Below, piece by piece: positions 1-5,883 of a stretch of DNA of 9,256 nucleotides. How positions within the stretch are numbered: the stretch's first letter is position 1; the number at the start of each line of letters is the position of its first letter. Made by a program: the position numbers and the translations under genes. Origin of the DNA: Desulfobacteraceae bacterium (GTDB taxonomy: Bacteria > Desulfobacterota > DSM-4660 > Desulfatiglandales > Desulfatiglandaceae); assembly GCA_020349865.1 (NCBI GenBank), contig CP070700.1, positions 681,334 to 690,589 of the forward strand, read 5' to 3'. Below the pieces are notes generated by a model. It worked only from the letters and a program-made list of their open reading frames with translations. It had not been told where the DNA came from and made no database searches.

Positions 1-310
1 CGGTATGAATTATGAGGGCGCAATGCCCCTTTTTCTCAACCAGACATGACATTACTTCCAGAGCGGCTTTCTCCAGAAACAGAGACACCTCATTTCCTGA
101 AGACTTGGCTTCCAGTTTACCCAACTGTGCTCCCATAACGATCGCATAGCGATATCTCTTAAGGAAACTTGTTGAATCAGGCAATATGCCAATCGGCATT
201 CCTTCCAGGAGCTGCAAATCTACAATACCAACCAGGTCGATTCCTTGATTCCTGATGAACGATTTCAAATGCTCTGTTTCACTTACTCTTTGGTTTAGAT
301 AGTTATCCAT
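1..310 (-). CDS. QueG-like 4Fe-4S double-cluster protein, N-terminal part (partial)
   Basis: This reading frame is open from an ATG at 310 to the window edge, about 103 codons, so the C-terminal part is missing. The visible part contains GIDLVGIVDLQLLEG, then YRYAIVMGAQLGKLE, then FLEKAALEVM and a segment ending CALIIHT. This order matches the N-terminal half of epoxyqueuosine reductase (QueG)-like iron-sulfur proteins, where a GADLVG.AD motif is followed by a YAI.MG..L strand. The 4Fe-4S cysteine motifs of that family lie further on and cannot be seen here. GGAG three bases before the ATG is a close but usable ribosome binding site. The substrate is unknown: many members of this superfamily in anaerobes are not true QueG. 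The family call is by remembered pattern only. Confidence 0.6.
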   Translation of the reverse strand, partial: MDNYLNQRVSETEHLKSFIRNQGIDLVGIVDLQLLEGMPIGILPDSTSFLKRYRYAIVMGAQLGKLEAKSSGNEVSLFLEKAALEVMSCLVEKKGHCALIIHT

Positions 311-355
311 CTTCTCCAATATCAAACGATGCTTTCATCTTCACTTTAATCTAAA

Positions 356-498
356 TCACTGCCTCTGCTTCTCATCGAGTGTACGCTGCAGGATTGACGT
401 TACAGCTTTATCCTTTTCGCTTACTGTCTCTTTCTTAACATTGATCAGGGTTTTAAGATCCAGAAAACGTGCAGGTCATCGACTTCCAATTCAACACC
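356..498 (-). pseudogene. Frameshifted C-terminal remnant of a nucleotidyltransferase-like gene
   Basis: Read on the minus strand, 498 to 463 gives GVELEVDDLHVF. From 463 to 356 a neighbouring frame gives LDLKTLINVKKETVSEKDKA and continues to DEKQRQ and a TGA stop at 358-356. Adding one T to the T-run at about 464-467 joins the two into a continuous HVFLDLKTLI. This resembles the C-terminus of small nucleotidyltransferase (DUF6036 or MNT-type) proteins, in which a V.V.DL..LI..K...R.KD motif is followed by a short basic helix. Upstream, TGA at 501-499 closes the frame and no catalytic GS...D region remains in the gap. I read it as a decayed, 5'-truncated gene. The family match is from memory, and a sequencing error at the homopolymer would explain the frameshift but not the missing N-terminus. 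Confidence 0.45.
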
Positions 499-550
499 TC
501 ATGAGGCTGAGCTGTTGGGTTAAGCCGTATTTATAAAAACTTATCAACAT

Positions 551-1504
551 TTATGAGGATTGTAAAGGCCGGTTTATGGACTCATATTGTTGTGGAAAAA
601 CCATTTTCCCGCACAAACTAAGGTCGTAGCCGTCCAGTTTCTGGGCTATCTCACGGAACTGGGGTTCATGGAGAAGGCCCAGAAAAAACTGGACCCCCTG
701 CTCAAAAAAATGCTCTTTTGCAATGAGAAGATCATAACGTTCCCAGCGAAGGGGCATGAAGTCCAAACTCAAAAGATTAGCAACAGGCCTGATAGCAAGC
801 GCTGCATCAACCCGGCCTGAAAACACTTCCATGGCCACATCCAAATGGCTTCTGAATTCTTGCTCATAACCTTCAAGCTGCGAGCCTTTGAGACCGATCT
901 TTGCAAGTTCCCGGTCAAGGAGCAGGCGTGTGCCTGTACCATCAGGTCGATTGGCGATTTTGATTCCGGGTTTACCAAGATCTGAAACGCTGGAAATCGC
1001 CCTGGGATTTCCAGCGGCCACTAACAAACCCTGTTCTCTTCTACAAAAATTCACTAACACAGGTGATTCGCCTACAAATTCCTGTGCAGCAAAATCAAAG
1101 TTGTATTCTTTCTCATCTTCCTGCAAAAGATGACTGGCTGCAACGTGGCAAAGGTTGCGGCCTAATGCCTTTAGTCCTCCCAGACTCCCCACGTTACCGA
1201 ACACGGCCACATGGTCAGGATAAAGACGATTAAACAAGGAAATAAGCCTTTCCAGCAGGATATCATTGCTCCCGATGATAATGAGCAGGCCATGGTATGG
1301 AGGTAAAGGGCTTGCCGATTTCGGATAGTTAATAGTCTCCTTCTCTATCCACCGCTCTACAAGGTGACGCGGGAAAAGCCACTTACCTGTCACCTTGGTA
1401 GCGGGGAGACCCTTTTCTGAAACAAGGGTGTAAATCATCTTCTCATTGACATCGAGAAGTTGCGCAACTTCTTTCGTGCTTAAAAACGGTTTAGGTTCTT
1501 TCAT
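551..1504 (-). CDS. HTH_17 / PBP-like one-component regulator, probably tungstate- or molybdate-responsive
   Basis: The 317-residue protein has two domains. Residues 8-54 form an excisionase/MerR-type winged HTH: FLSTKEVAQLLDVNEKMIY followed by a wing with TGKWLFPRHLVERWI. Residues 72-303 match the PBP-like (PF12727-type) substrate-binding domain, with NRPDGTGTR at 185-193, LLLDREL after it, and SHLDVAMEVFSGRVDAAL at 219-236. No signal peptide precedes the PBP-like part, so it should act in the cytoplasm as an anion sensor. The ATG at 1504 is supported by AGGGGAG at 1521-1515, ten bases away. It lies 108 bases after tupC on the same strand, so it may be read with the transporter, from its own promoter, or both. 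It is not ModE (no MOP domain) and not TunR (no XerC/D-like DNA-binding domain). That it controls tup is inferred from position and the sensor fold; tungstate versus molybdate preference cannot be read from the sequence. Confidence 0.8.
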   Translation of the reverse strand: MKEPKPFLSTKEVAQLLDVNEKMIYTLVSEKGLPATKVTGKWLFPRHLVERWIEKETINYPKSASPLPPYHGLLIIIGSNDILLERLISLFNRLYPDHVAVFGNVGSLGGLKALGRNLCHVAASHLLQEDEKEYNFDFAAQEFVGESPVLVNFCRREQGLLVAAGNPRAISSVSDLGKPGIKIANRPDGTGTRLLLDRELAKIGLKGSQLEGYEQEFRSHLDVAMEVFSGRVDAALAIRPVANLLSLDFMPLRWERYDLLIAKEHFFEQGVQFFLGLLHEPQFREIAQKLDGYDLSLCGKMVFPQQYESINRPLQSS

Positions 1505-1521
1505 GGCTGCTTAACTCCCCT

Positions 1522-1553
1522 TATGAAAGACTTTCATATCCCTTACCATTATA
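1522..1553 (-). promoter_or_regulatory. Candidate internal promoter (-10 box) and palindromic operator for the regulator gene
   Basis: On the minus strand, TATAAT occupies 1553-1548. No good -35 lies 16-18 bases upstream, so an activator or read-through from tupC may be needed. A 17-base palindrome, TATGAAAGACTTTCATA (eight-base arms around one base), covers 1522-1538, just downstream of the expected start site near 1541 and next to the ribosome binding site. That position suits a repressor site, for example autoregulation. The -10 box and palindrome are seen; the function is inferred. Confidence 0.4.
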
Positions 1554-1612
1554 TCGGCTTCAATCCCGAAGTGTATCGCTTTCTGTCCCAAAGTGTGAAT
1601 ACAACTGCTCTT

Positions 1613-2620
1613 CTAAAAAATGTCAATACTCTCTTTTGGACAGCTGAGCCAGACTTCCTCTCCTAAGTCCAACTGAAGTCTCTTAAACACCTCCTTGGGG
1701 ATCAAAACGCTCAACGGTACCCCCACATCAACCTGGGCTCGCACCTGACTCTTCTCAGCAGAAAGCTGGGTGACCGTTCCTTTGAAGGTATTATCCACGG
1801 GGATATCGCTTTTCTTTTGGCTTAAGCGCAACTTGCTTGGCTCGATTGATACTCTAATCGGCCCCACTTTCATAGAAGGAACGTGAAGCTTCAACCCGTT
1901 TTGTAGCACACAAAATGTCTTTCCTTTCTCACCTATCTCAATCCGCCCGCTAAAGATGTTTTCATAAATGTATTGTGCCGCTTTTCCCTCGTAAAGAAAG
2001 ACAACTTCATCTGCCAGCTTTGAAGATTGAATCATATTGTGCGTTGTAAAAATCACGGAAATGCCTTTTGTGCGATTAATCTCCTGTATGATCCGCTCAA
2101 TAGTGATCTGGTTTTCCACATCTACACTCGCAGTGGGTTCGTCCAAAAGGATAACTTCCGGAGAACAGGCAAGGGCCCGGGCGATAGCGATTCGCTGGGT
2201 TTCGCCCCCCGACAGTCTGTGAGCGCTTGCATTTTTGAACATTCCCATTCCTACAAGTTCCAGCAGTTCCCCAACGGCCCTCTCCCGCTCCACTTTGGGT
2301 ATGTTTCGAATCTTGAGGGGAAATTCCACATTCTTTGAGACCGTTGTTGTAAACAGAATGGGCTGTTGCTCGACCATCACCACCTTTCTCCTCAGGTCCA
2401 TCAGTTTACCGCCGCTGAAATCAACTTTTTCTCTTTCAAACCAGATTTCACCGGAACTTGGTCTGGCCAGAAACGCCAGAATCTCCAAAAGCGTGGTTTT
2501 TCCTGCGCCATTGGGCCCCAGGAGCCCCAGAACCATGTCTTTTTCAAGGCGAAGACCATCCAAATCCAGCACATGCCGCTGGTGATAGGTCTTCTTCAGA
2601 TTCTTCAGTTCGTAAAGCAT
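1613..2620 (-). CDS. tupC: Tungstate ABC transporter ATP-binding protein TupC
   Basis: This is the nucleotide-binding subunit that hydrolyses ATP to drive tungstate import through TupB. Counted from MLYELKNL (335 aa), the ABC core shows Walker A GPNGAGKT at 35-42, Q-loop glutamines at 85-86, signature LSGGE at 136-140, Walker B VILLDEP at 156-162 and the H-loop histidine at 194. Residues from about 238 to 335 form an extension with IRVSIEPSKLRLS and FKGTVTQL, typical of TOBE/MOP-type regulatory domains seen in ModC- and WtpC-like ATPases. I chose the ATG at 2620 because homologues start near the first beta strand and this places the start 5 bases after the tupB stop (2628-2626). The frame stays open to an ATG at 2662, but that would add 14 atypical residues and overlap tupB by 37 bases. 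The gene follows tupB directly and is translationally close to it. Confidence 0.9.
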   Translation of the reverse strand: MLYELKNLKKTYHQRHVLDLDGLRLEKDMVLGLLGPNGAGKTTLLEILAFLARPSSGEIWFEREKVDFSGGKLMDLRRKVVMVEQQPILFTTTVSKNVEFPLKIRNIPKVERERAVGELLELVGMGMFKNASAHRLSGGETQRIAIARALACSPEVILLDEPTASVDVENQITIERIIQEINRTKGISVIFTTHNMIQSSKLADEVVFLYEGKAAQYIYENIFSGRIEIGEKGKTFCVLQNGLKLHVPSMKVGPIRVSIEPSKLRLSQKKSDIPVDNTFKGTVTQLSAEKSQVRAQVDVGVPLSVLIPKEVFKRLQLDLGEEVWLSCPKESIDIF

Positions 2621-2625
2621 GCCTG

Positions 2626-3321
2626 TTATTCCCTTGCCTTTCCCTGAAGGTAGTTGAAACAAACGTTTACCCCAAAACTCACTAAAAGAAGGACGATCCC
2701 CAGTGCGACACTCAACACAAACTCACCCTTGTCGTACTCCAGGGCCATTGCTGTAGTCATAGTCCGTGTGAACCCTTTGGCATTCCCACCCAGCATCATG
2801 CTGATACCTACCTCAGCGATAACCCTCCCGAACGCAAGGATGATGGCGGCCACGATTCCGAAGCGGGCTTCTCGAAAAATTACCCATGCTGTCTGAAATA
2901 CGTTGGCTCCGAGAGTCAAAGCGGTCTTTCTATAACGGTCGTCGATTCGGCTGATGGCAGAGATTGTAAAGGTGGTAACAATGGGCACGATAAGGATCAC
3001 CTGGCCGATAGTTATCGCCTTTTGAGTGTAGAGGAGGTCGAACGCCCCAAAGATGCCTCTCCTGGATAAAAAAGCATAAACAAACAGACCAATCACTACA
3101 GTTGGCAGAGCCAATAAGGTGTTGAGTAGGGTGATGAGCAAACGTTTGCCGCGAAAGTTCTGGAATGCAATGATAAACCCTGCTGGAACCCCGACCACGC
3201 TTGCAATAATCGTCGAAGTACCACTCACCTTTAGTGAAACCTGAATAATCACGAGCAACTCAGGGTCCATCGAACAAATGAGCAGCAATGCTGAAAGAAG
3301 GCTGTCAATAAGGAAATCCAT
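2626..3321 (-). CDS. tupB: Tungstate ABC transporter permease TupB
   Basis: This 231-residue inner-membrane protein should form the homodimeric channel of the TupABC importer. It is largely hydrophobic, with membrane segments at roughly 22-54, 61-85, 103-125, 154-178 and 203-225. The permease EAA loop, which contacts the ATPase, is seen at about 133-165: TALTLGANVFQTAWVIFREA, then FGIVAAIILAFGRVIAEVG. The N-terminus with DPEL at 19-22 also fits TupB and WtpB permeases. The ATG at 3321 has only a weak purine-rich stretch (GAAAGAG) upstream and no clear Shine-Dalgarno. tupC starts 5 bases after its stop, whereas tupA is 260 bases upstream with a palindromic repeat between. A molybdate permease is the main alternative, but the TupA partner favours tungstate. 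Confidence 0.9.
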   Translation of the reverse strand: MDFLIDSLLSALLLICSMDPELLVIIQVSLKVSGTSTIIASVVGVPAGFIIAFQNFRGKRLLITLLNTLLALPTVVIGLFVYAFLSRRGIFGAFDLLYTQKAITIGQVILIVPIVTTFTISAISRIDDRYRKTALTLGANVFQTAWVIFREARFGIVAAIILAFGRVIAEVGISMMLGGNAKGFTRTMTTAMALEYDKGEFVLSVALGIVLLLVSFGVNVCFNYLQGKARE

Positions 3322-3374
3322 AGGAACACTCTTTCATTTTCCAAGGGGGCTCAAATATAGATTGCTTCTGAATT

Positions 3375-3505
3375 GTCATTGCGAGTAGTCCCGCATCTTG
3401 CGGGATGACAAAGCAATCTCAAGCCAGGCCTGGGGCAGGCTCCGCAATTTCTGAAATGAGTTTATCTATGAGATTGCGTCGCTCCCTTCAGTCGCTCGCA
3501 ATGAC
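3375..3505. repeat. Palindromic dispersed-type repeat between tupA and tupB
   Basis: The element is bounded by a perfect 11-bp inverted repeat, GTCATTGCGAG at 3375-3385 and CTCGCAATGAC at 3495-3505. A second, nested pair is GCAATCTCA at 3413-3421 and TGAGATTGC at 3469-3477. Two more self-complementary parts lie inside: TCCCGCA tct TGCGGGA at 3389-3405, and CCAGGCCTGG at 3424-3433. AGATTGCTTC at about 3360 looks like a partial extra module. The GTCATTGCGAG...GCAATCTC style is known to me from intergenic repeats scattered through many deltaproteobacterial genomes, but copy number here cannot be tested from one window. As RNA the minus transcript would fold into a long branched hairpin after tupA and before tupB. 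Confidence 0.8.
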
Positions 3506-3581
3506 TATAGTTCACGTTATCAGATGTAAATTATTTTCTGCCCTCAGCAGTACCTTGGCACTCGTTTTGACCCCAGGAGTT

Positions 3582-4487
3582 CTATTTGGCATCAGGGACA
3601 GCATCCGGGAAAAAGGCCTGTTGTCCTTGGATTTTATAGTTGGCAATGATTGCTTGGGCCTTTTCTGAAACCAGCCACTTGGCAAAGCGATCCGCCAACT
3701 CAAATTTCACATGGGAATACTTCTTAGGGTTGATGGGAATAATCCCGTAAGGATTATGAAACTTAGGGTCGCCTTCGCACAGGATATCGAGGTCAAGGCC
3801 TTGCTTTCGACCGTATTTGTATTTCAAATAAGTCCCGCGATCAGCGAGGATATATGCCTGCTTCTCCTCAGCATAGGTCAAGGCTTTACCCATTCCCTGC
3901 CCGATTGAATGGTACCACTGACCAAGTCCTTCAGGATGTTGAAAGGAGACACTTCGTTTTTTCCCCTTTTTGACGATCTCGGTGGTCACTGTCTTGAGGG
4001 GTAATCCTGTGGCCTTCCATAATGCCTGTTCCTTGGTGTGGGTCCCACTGTCATCTCCTCTGGAAACAAATCTTGCTTTGGCCCCAGCAATGGCCTTCAG
4101 CGCAGTCGCTGCCTCAGACATCCCCTTAATCATGGCAGGATCGCCGGCAGGGCCGAGAATCACAAAGTCGTTGTGCATTACGCCCAATCGATACGCCCCA
4201 TGACCATCTTGAACAAACTTCTCTTCTCTCGCCTTTGCATGAACGAAAATAATATCCACATTTCCGTCCATGCCGTCTCTGATTGCGGCACCAGTGCCCT
4301 TGGCAATGACTTTAACCTTTATACCTGTATCTTTTTCCAATTCAGGCAATAGTACATCCAACAGTCCGGAATTCTCCGTGCTCGTTGTTGTGGACATCTT
4401 GAGGACCTTATCAGCACCCATGGTTGTCCCGGGAACCACGCACATCGCAAAAATTACAGCTAAAATCCACATTACACTTTTCTTCAC
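3582..4487 (-). CDS. tupA: Periplasmic tungstate-binding protein TupA
   Basis: TupA binds tungstate with high affinity in the periplasm and delivers it to TupB. The 301-residue product starts with a Sec signal peptide: KK, a hydrophobic core to about residue 20, and likely cleavage near residue 25 (TTMGA then DK). The mature protein begins with the family hallmark MSTTTSTENSGLLDVLLPEL (31-50), followed by VIAKGTGAA, GNVDIIFVHA, MHNDFVILGPAGDPA and VSRGDDSGTH (141-150). The TTTS motif and RGDDSGTH segment are the conserved anion-binding parts of TupA and distinguish it from ModA. The start is a GTG at 4487, fixed by a perfect AGGAGG eight bases upstream. It is the first gene of the locus, separated from tupB by the repeat at 3375-3505, an arrangement that could allow more binding protein than permease to be made. 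Confidence 0.93.
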   Translation of the reverse strand: MKKSVMWILAVIFAMCVVPGTTMGADKVLKMSTTTSTENSGLLDVLLPELEKDTGIKVKVIAKGTGAAIRDGMDGNVDIIFVHAKAREEKFVQDGHGAYRLGVMHNDFVILGPAGDPAMIKGMSEAATALKAIAGAKARFVSRGDDSGTHTKEQALWKATGLPLKTVTTEIVKKGKKRSVSFQHPEGLGQWYHSIGQGMGKALTYAEEKQAYILADRGTYLKYKYGRKQGLDLDILCEGDPKFHNPYGIIPINPKKYSHVKFELADRFAKWLVSEKAQAIIANYKIQGQQAFFPDAVPDAK

Positions 4488-4495
4488 TATACCTT

Positions 4496-4501
4496 CCTCC
4501 T
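4496..4501 (-). promoter_or_regulatory. Strong Shine-Dalgarno that sets the tupA GTG start
   Basis: A perfect AGGAGG on the minus strand lies eight bases before the GTG at 4487. The next in-frame ATG (codon 6) is too far away and would cut into the signal peptide, so the GTG is the start. Confidence 0.8.
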
Positions 4502-4639
4502 TTGTATCTTCAGAAAATCAGGTTCATCCGGTATTGCTATGATTAGATCTGACAGAAGGCTAATACTACCGATTAAAGGAAACTTCATCTTTAAGTGTTT
4601 TTCTTAACCGCCAGAACTCTTGTAAAGAATTAGGGCATC

Positions 4640-4668
4640 TTTTAAGCATAACGGTTGGTTTTTGTCAA
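4640..4668 (-). promoter_or_regulatory. tupA: Candidate sigma-70 promoter of the tup locus
   Basis: On the minus strand, a perfect -35 TTGACA (4668-4663) is followed by a 17-base spacer and the -10-like TTAAAA (4645-4640), preceded by TGC as in extended -10 promoters. The -10 is weak (3 of 6), which fits a promoter helped by an activator. Transcription would start near 4633 and leave an untranslated leader of about 145 bases before tupA. The motif match is seen; activity is inferred. Confidence 0.5.
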
Positions 4669-4701
4669 TATGTTTTTTAATTTTGACTTATCAGGACTTA
4701 T

Positions 4702-4721
4702 AATAACCATAAATAACCATT
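4702..4721 (-). promoter_or_regulatory. Tandem 10-bp direct repeat upstream of the tup promoter, candidate operator
   Basis: AATAACCATA and AATAACCATT stand back to back, differing only in the last base. A 10-bp period puts both copies on the same face of the DNA. They lie about 35-55 bases upstream of the -35 box of the tupA promoter, roughly -69 to -88 from the expected start site. Excisionase-type HTH proteins, the fold of the regulator encoded at 551-1504, commonly bind direct repeats, so this is the best candidate for its site. The repeat is seen; the pairing with the regulator is inferred. Confidence 0.45.
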
Positions 4722-4819
4722 AATCGTAATCTTGTTCCCTTCCCCTTAAACAATGCGCCCCCGCTTAAACCCAAAACCCTCGCCCTACCCCTCTTGAGTA
4801 AGTTTGCGAAATAATATAA

Positions 4820-4849
4820 GTATCAGAAGCACAGTGTGTGCGTTGATAC
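4820..4849. repeat. Imperfect hairpin upstream of the DUF374 gene
   Basis: GTATCA (4820-4825) pairs with TGATAC (4844-4849), and inside it GCACA (4829-4833) pairs with TGTGC (4837-4841) around a three-base loop. No T-run follows on the plus strand, so it does not look like an intrinsic terminator. It could be an operator or leader structure for the plus-strand gene at 4957. The rest of the gap 4488-4956 holds the tup promoter elements; beyond the short frame at 4866 I see no gene in it. Confidence 0.4.
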
Positions 4850-4865
4850 AGCCAAAAGGAAGAGG

Positions 4866-4976
4866 ATGTTCAAAGAGAATCAATGGGACTTAGAATATCC
4901 GAAGTTTTGCCTTACAAGAGCAGATGGTCTAAAATTCACTGCCAGGACTGAGAAAGATGGAATCAAAATCCCCTGA
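4866..4976 (+). CDS. Possible 36-residue leader ORF overlapping the DUF374 gene
   Basis: An ATG at 4866, directly preceded by purine-rich AGGAAGAGG, opens a frame of 36 codons starting MFKENQWDLEYPKFCLTRAD and ending DGIKIP at TGA 4974-4976. It overlaps the first 20 bases of the acyltransferase gene in another frame, an arrangement seen in translational coupling. I do not recognise the peptide. It has no membrane segment and no run of one amino acid as in attenuator peptides. It may be chance, since a short frame of this size is not unusual. Confidence 0.2.
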   Translation: MFKENQWDLEYPKFCLTRADGLKFTARTEKDGIKIP

Positions 4977-5703
4977 AAAAATTCGGTTACGCTGGTATGA
5001 CCCCATTCTTTTGAGGGCACTCCCTCCTTTGGCCGCTTTGTTGATCAAACTTCTGATGCTTTCATGCCGTGTTATTAAAATGGAGGGAAAAGAAAAGGTT
5101 GAAGAGGCCCTTAGCCAATCGGGAGGGAGAGCGGTCTATGCCACATGGCATCAGAGGCTTGCTTATCACTATCTTCACCTGCGCAACCGTAACGTGACCA
5201 TAATGATCAGCCAGAGCCGGGATGGAGAATATGGCGAGAGGGTTGCGGGGTTGCTTGGCTTTAAGGGTGTTCGCGGCTCATCAACGCGAGGAGGTCGCAA
5301 GGCCCTGGAAGAACTGACACAAAGGATACGTCAGGGTGAAAGCGGCGGTATGCTTGCGGACGGCCCCCTGGGCCCCGCAAGGGTAGCCAAAATGGGCTCG
5401 GTAGTCATGGCACGAAACGCACAGGCACCTCTTATTCCTGTAGTTTGGGGAGCAGACCGATGCTGGATCTTCAATAGCTGGGACCGCCAGCTTGTCCCCA
5501 AACCCTTTGCCCGGGGTGTCATTTATTTTGCTGAACCCATATGGATCCCGCATGCCACTCAGGGGGAAGACCTGGAGGCCTATCGCCGGCTTTTTGAGGA
5601 AAGGTTGAACCAGGGAACCCGCTGGTGTGACGAGCAGTTTGGTCCGGAAAGACCATGGCGTAAGGTAAAGGAGAAAGGAATACCTGAGGTGGGACCCTTA
5701 TAA
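4957..5703 (+). CDS. DUF374-family lysophospholipid/lipid A acyltransferase-like protein
   Basis: The 248-residue protein belongs to the DUF374 branch of the lysophospholipid acyltransferase superfamily, which includes LpxJ, a secondary lipid A acyltransferase of Helicobacter and Campylobacter. One hydrophobic segment at about 18-38 should anchor it to the cytoplasmic face of the inner membrane. Family motifs appear in order: ATWHQRLAYHYL (62-73), ISQSRDGE (84-91), VRGSSTRGGRKALEEL (105-120), ADGPLGPARVAKMG (134-147), and NSWDRQLVPKPFARG (173-187). The classical HX4D acyltransferase motif is not obvious, as usual for this branch. A likely role is adding an acyl chain to lipid A or a related glycolipid; the acceptor and chain length cannot be told from sequence. 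The ATG at 4957 has AGGA about ten bases upstream. It stands alone, divergent from tupA. Confidence 0.75.
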   Translation: MESKSPEKIRLRWYDPILLRALPPLAALLIKLLMLSCRVIKMEGKEKVEEALSQSGGRAVYATWHQRLAYHYLHLRNRNVTIMISQSRDGEYGERVAGLLGFKGVRGSSTRGGRKALEELTQRIRQGESGGMLADGPLGPARVAKMGSVVMARNAQAPLIPVVWGADRCWIFNSWDRQLVPKPFARGVIYFAEPIWIPHATQGEDLEAYRRLFEERLNQGTRWCDEQFGPERPWRKVKEKGIPEVGPL

Positions 5704-5727
5704 GATATTTCAAGGTCCGAATGCAGC

Positions 5728-5760
5728 TAGTGCCCTTCCATAAATCGAATACAGGCACTA
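5728..5760. repeat. Hairpin after the DUF374 gene
   Basis: TAGTGCC (5728-5734) and GGCACTA (5754-5760) are perfect inverted repeats, with TTC (5736-5738) and GAA (5747-5749) extending the stem inside. It lies 25 bases after the acyltransferase stop. There is no T-run after it, so a Rho-independent terminator is not supported; it may protect the mRNA 3' end. Confidence 0.4.
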
Positions 5761-5813
5761 TCAAGTGTCCAATTAAGAAATGAGCAATCTTTTACAAGAT
5801 CAAGAAAATCAAG

Positions 5814-5856
5814 GGATTACGCGGAGACGTACTGTAGTACGTCGCACAAGGAATCC
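5814..5856. repeat. Palindromic REP-like element
   Basis: GACGTACT (5826-5833) and AGTACGTC (5836-5843) form a perfect eight-base stem around two bases. GGATT (5814-5818) and AATCC (5852-5856) form an outer stem. The TTACGCGGAGACGTACTGTA style followed by a GCAGATTGACG segment resembles palindromic repeats I associate with deltaproteobacterial intergenic regions, but copies elsewhere cannot be checked here. Confidence 0.5.
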
Positions 5857-5883
5857 AGCAGATTGACGCCGAGATTGTGAAAC

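Noticed and set aside
490..522. attC-like pair ATTCAAC ... GTTGGGT around CCTCATGAGG, next to the nucleotidyltransferase remnant
   Set aside because: The two R-box-like motifs fit RYYYAAC and GTTRRRY, but the whole is about 32 bases, well below the size of known attC sites, and no integrase or cassette array is present.
2621..2662. Longer tupC start at 2662
   Set aside because: It adds 14 residues unlike family N-termini and overlaps tupB; the ATG at 2620 fits the usual start and operon spacing.
4488..4633. Molybdenum/tungsten cofactor riboswitch in the tupA leader
   Set aside because: I could not recognise the conserved elements; only the leader length suggests it.
4683..4704. Plus-strand TTGACT and TATAAT as a promoter for the DUF374 gene
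   Set aside because: The boxes are only 10 bases apart, too close for a sigma-70 promoter.
5781..5864. 27-codon plus-strand frame starting ATGAGCAATC
   Set aside because: It runs through the palindromic repeat, has no convincing ribosome binding site and encodes an arginine-rich, repeat-derived peptide.
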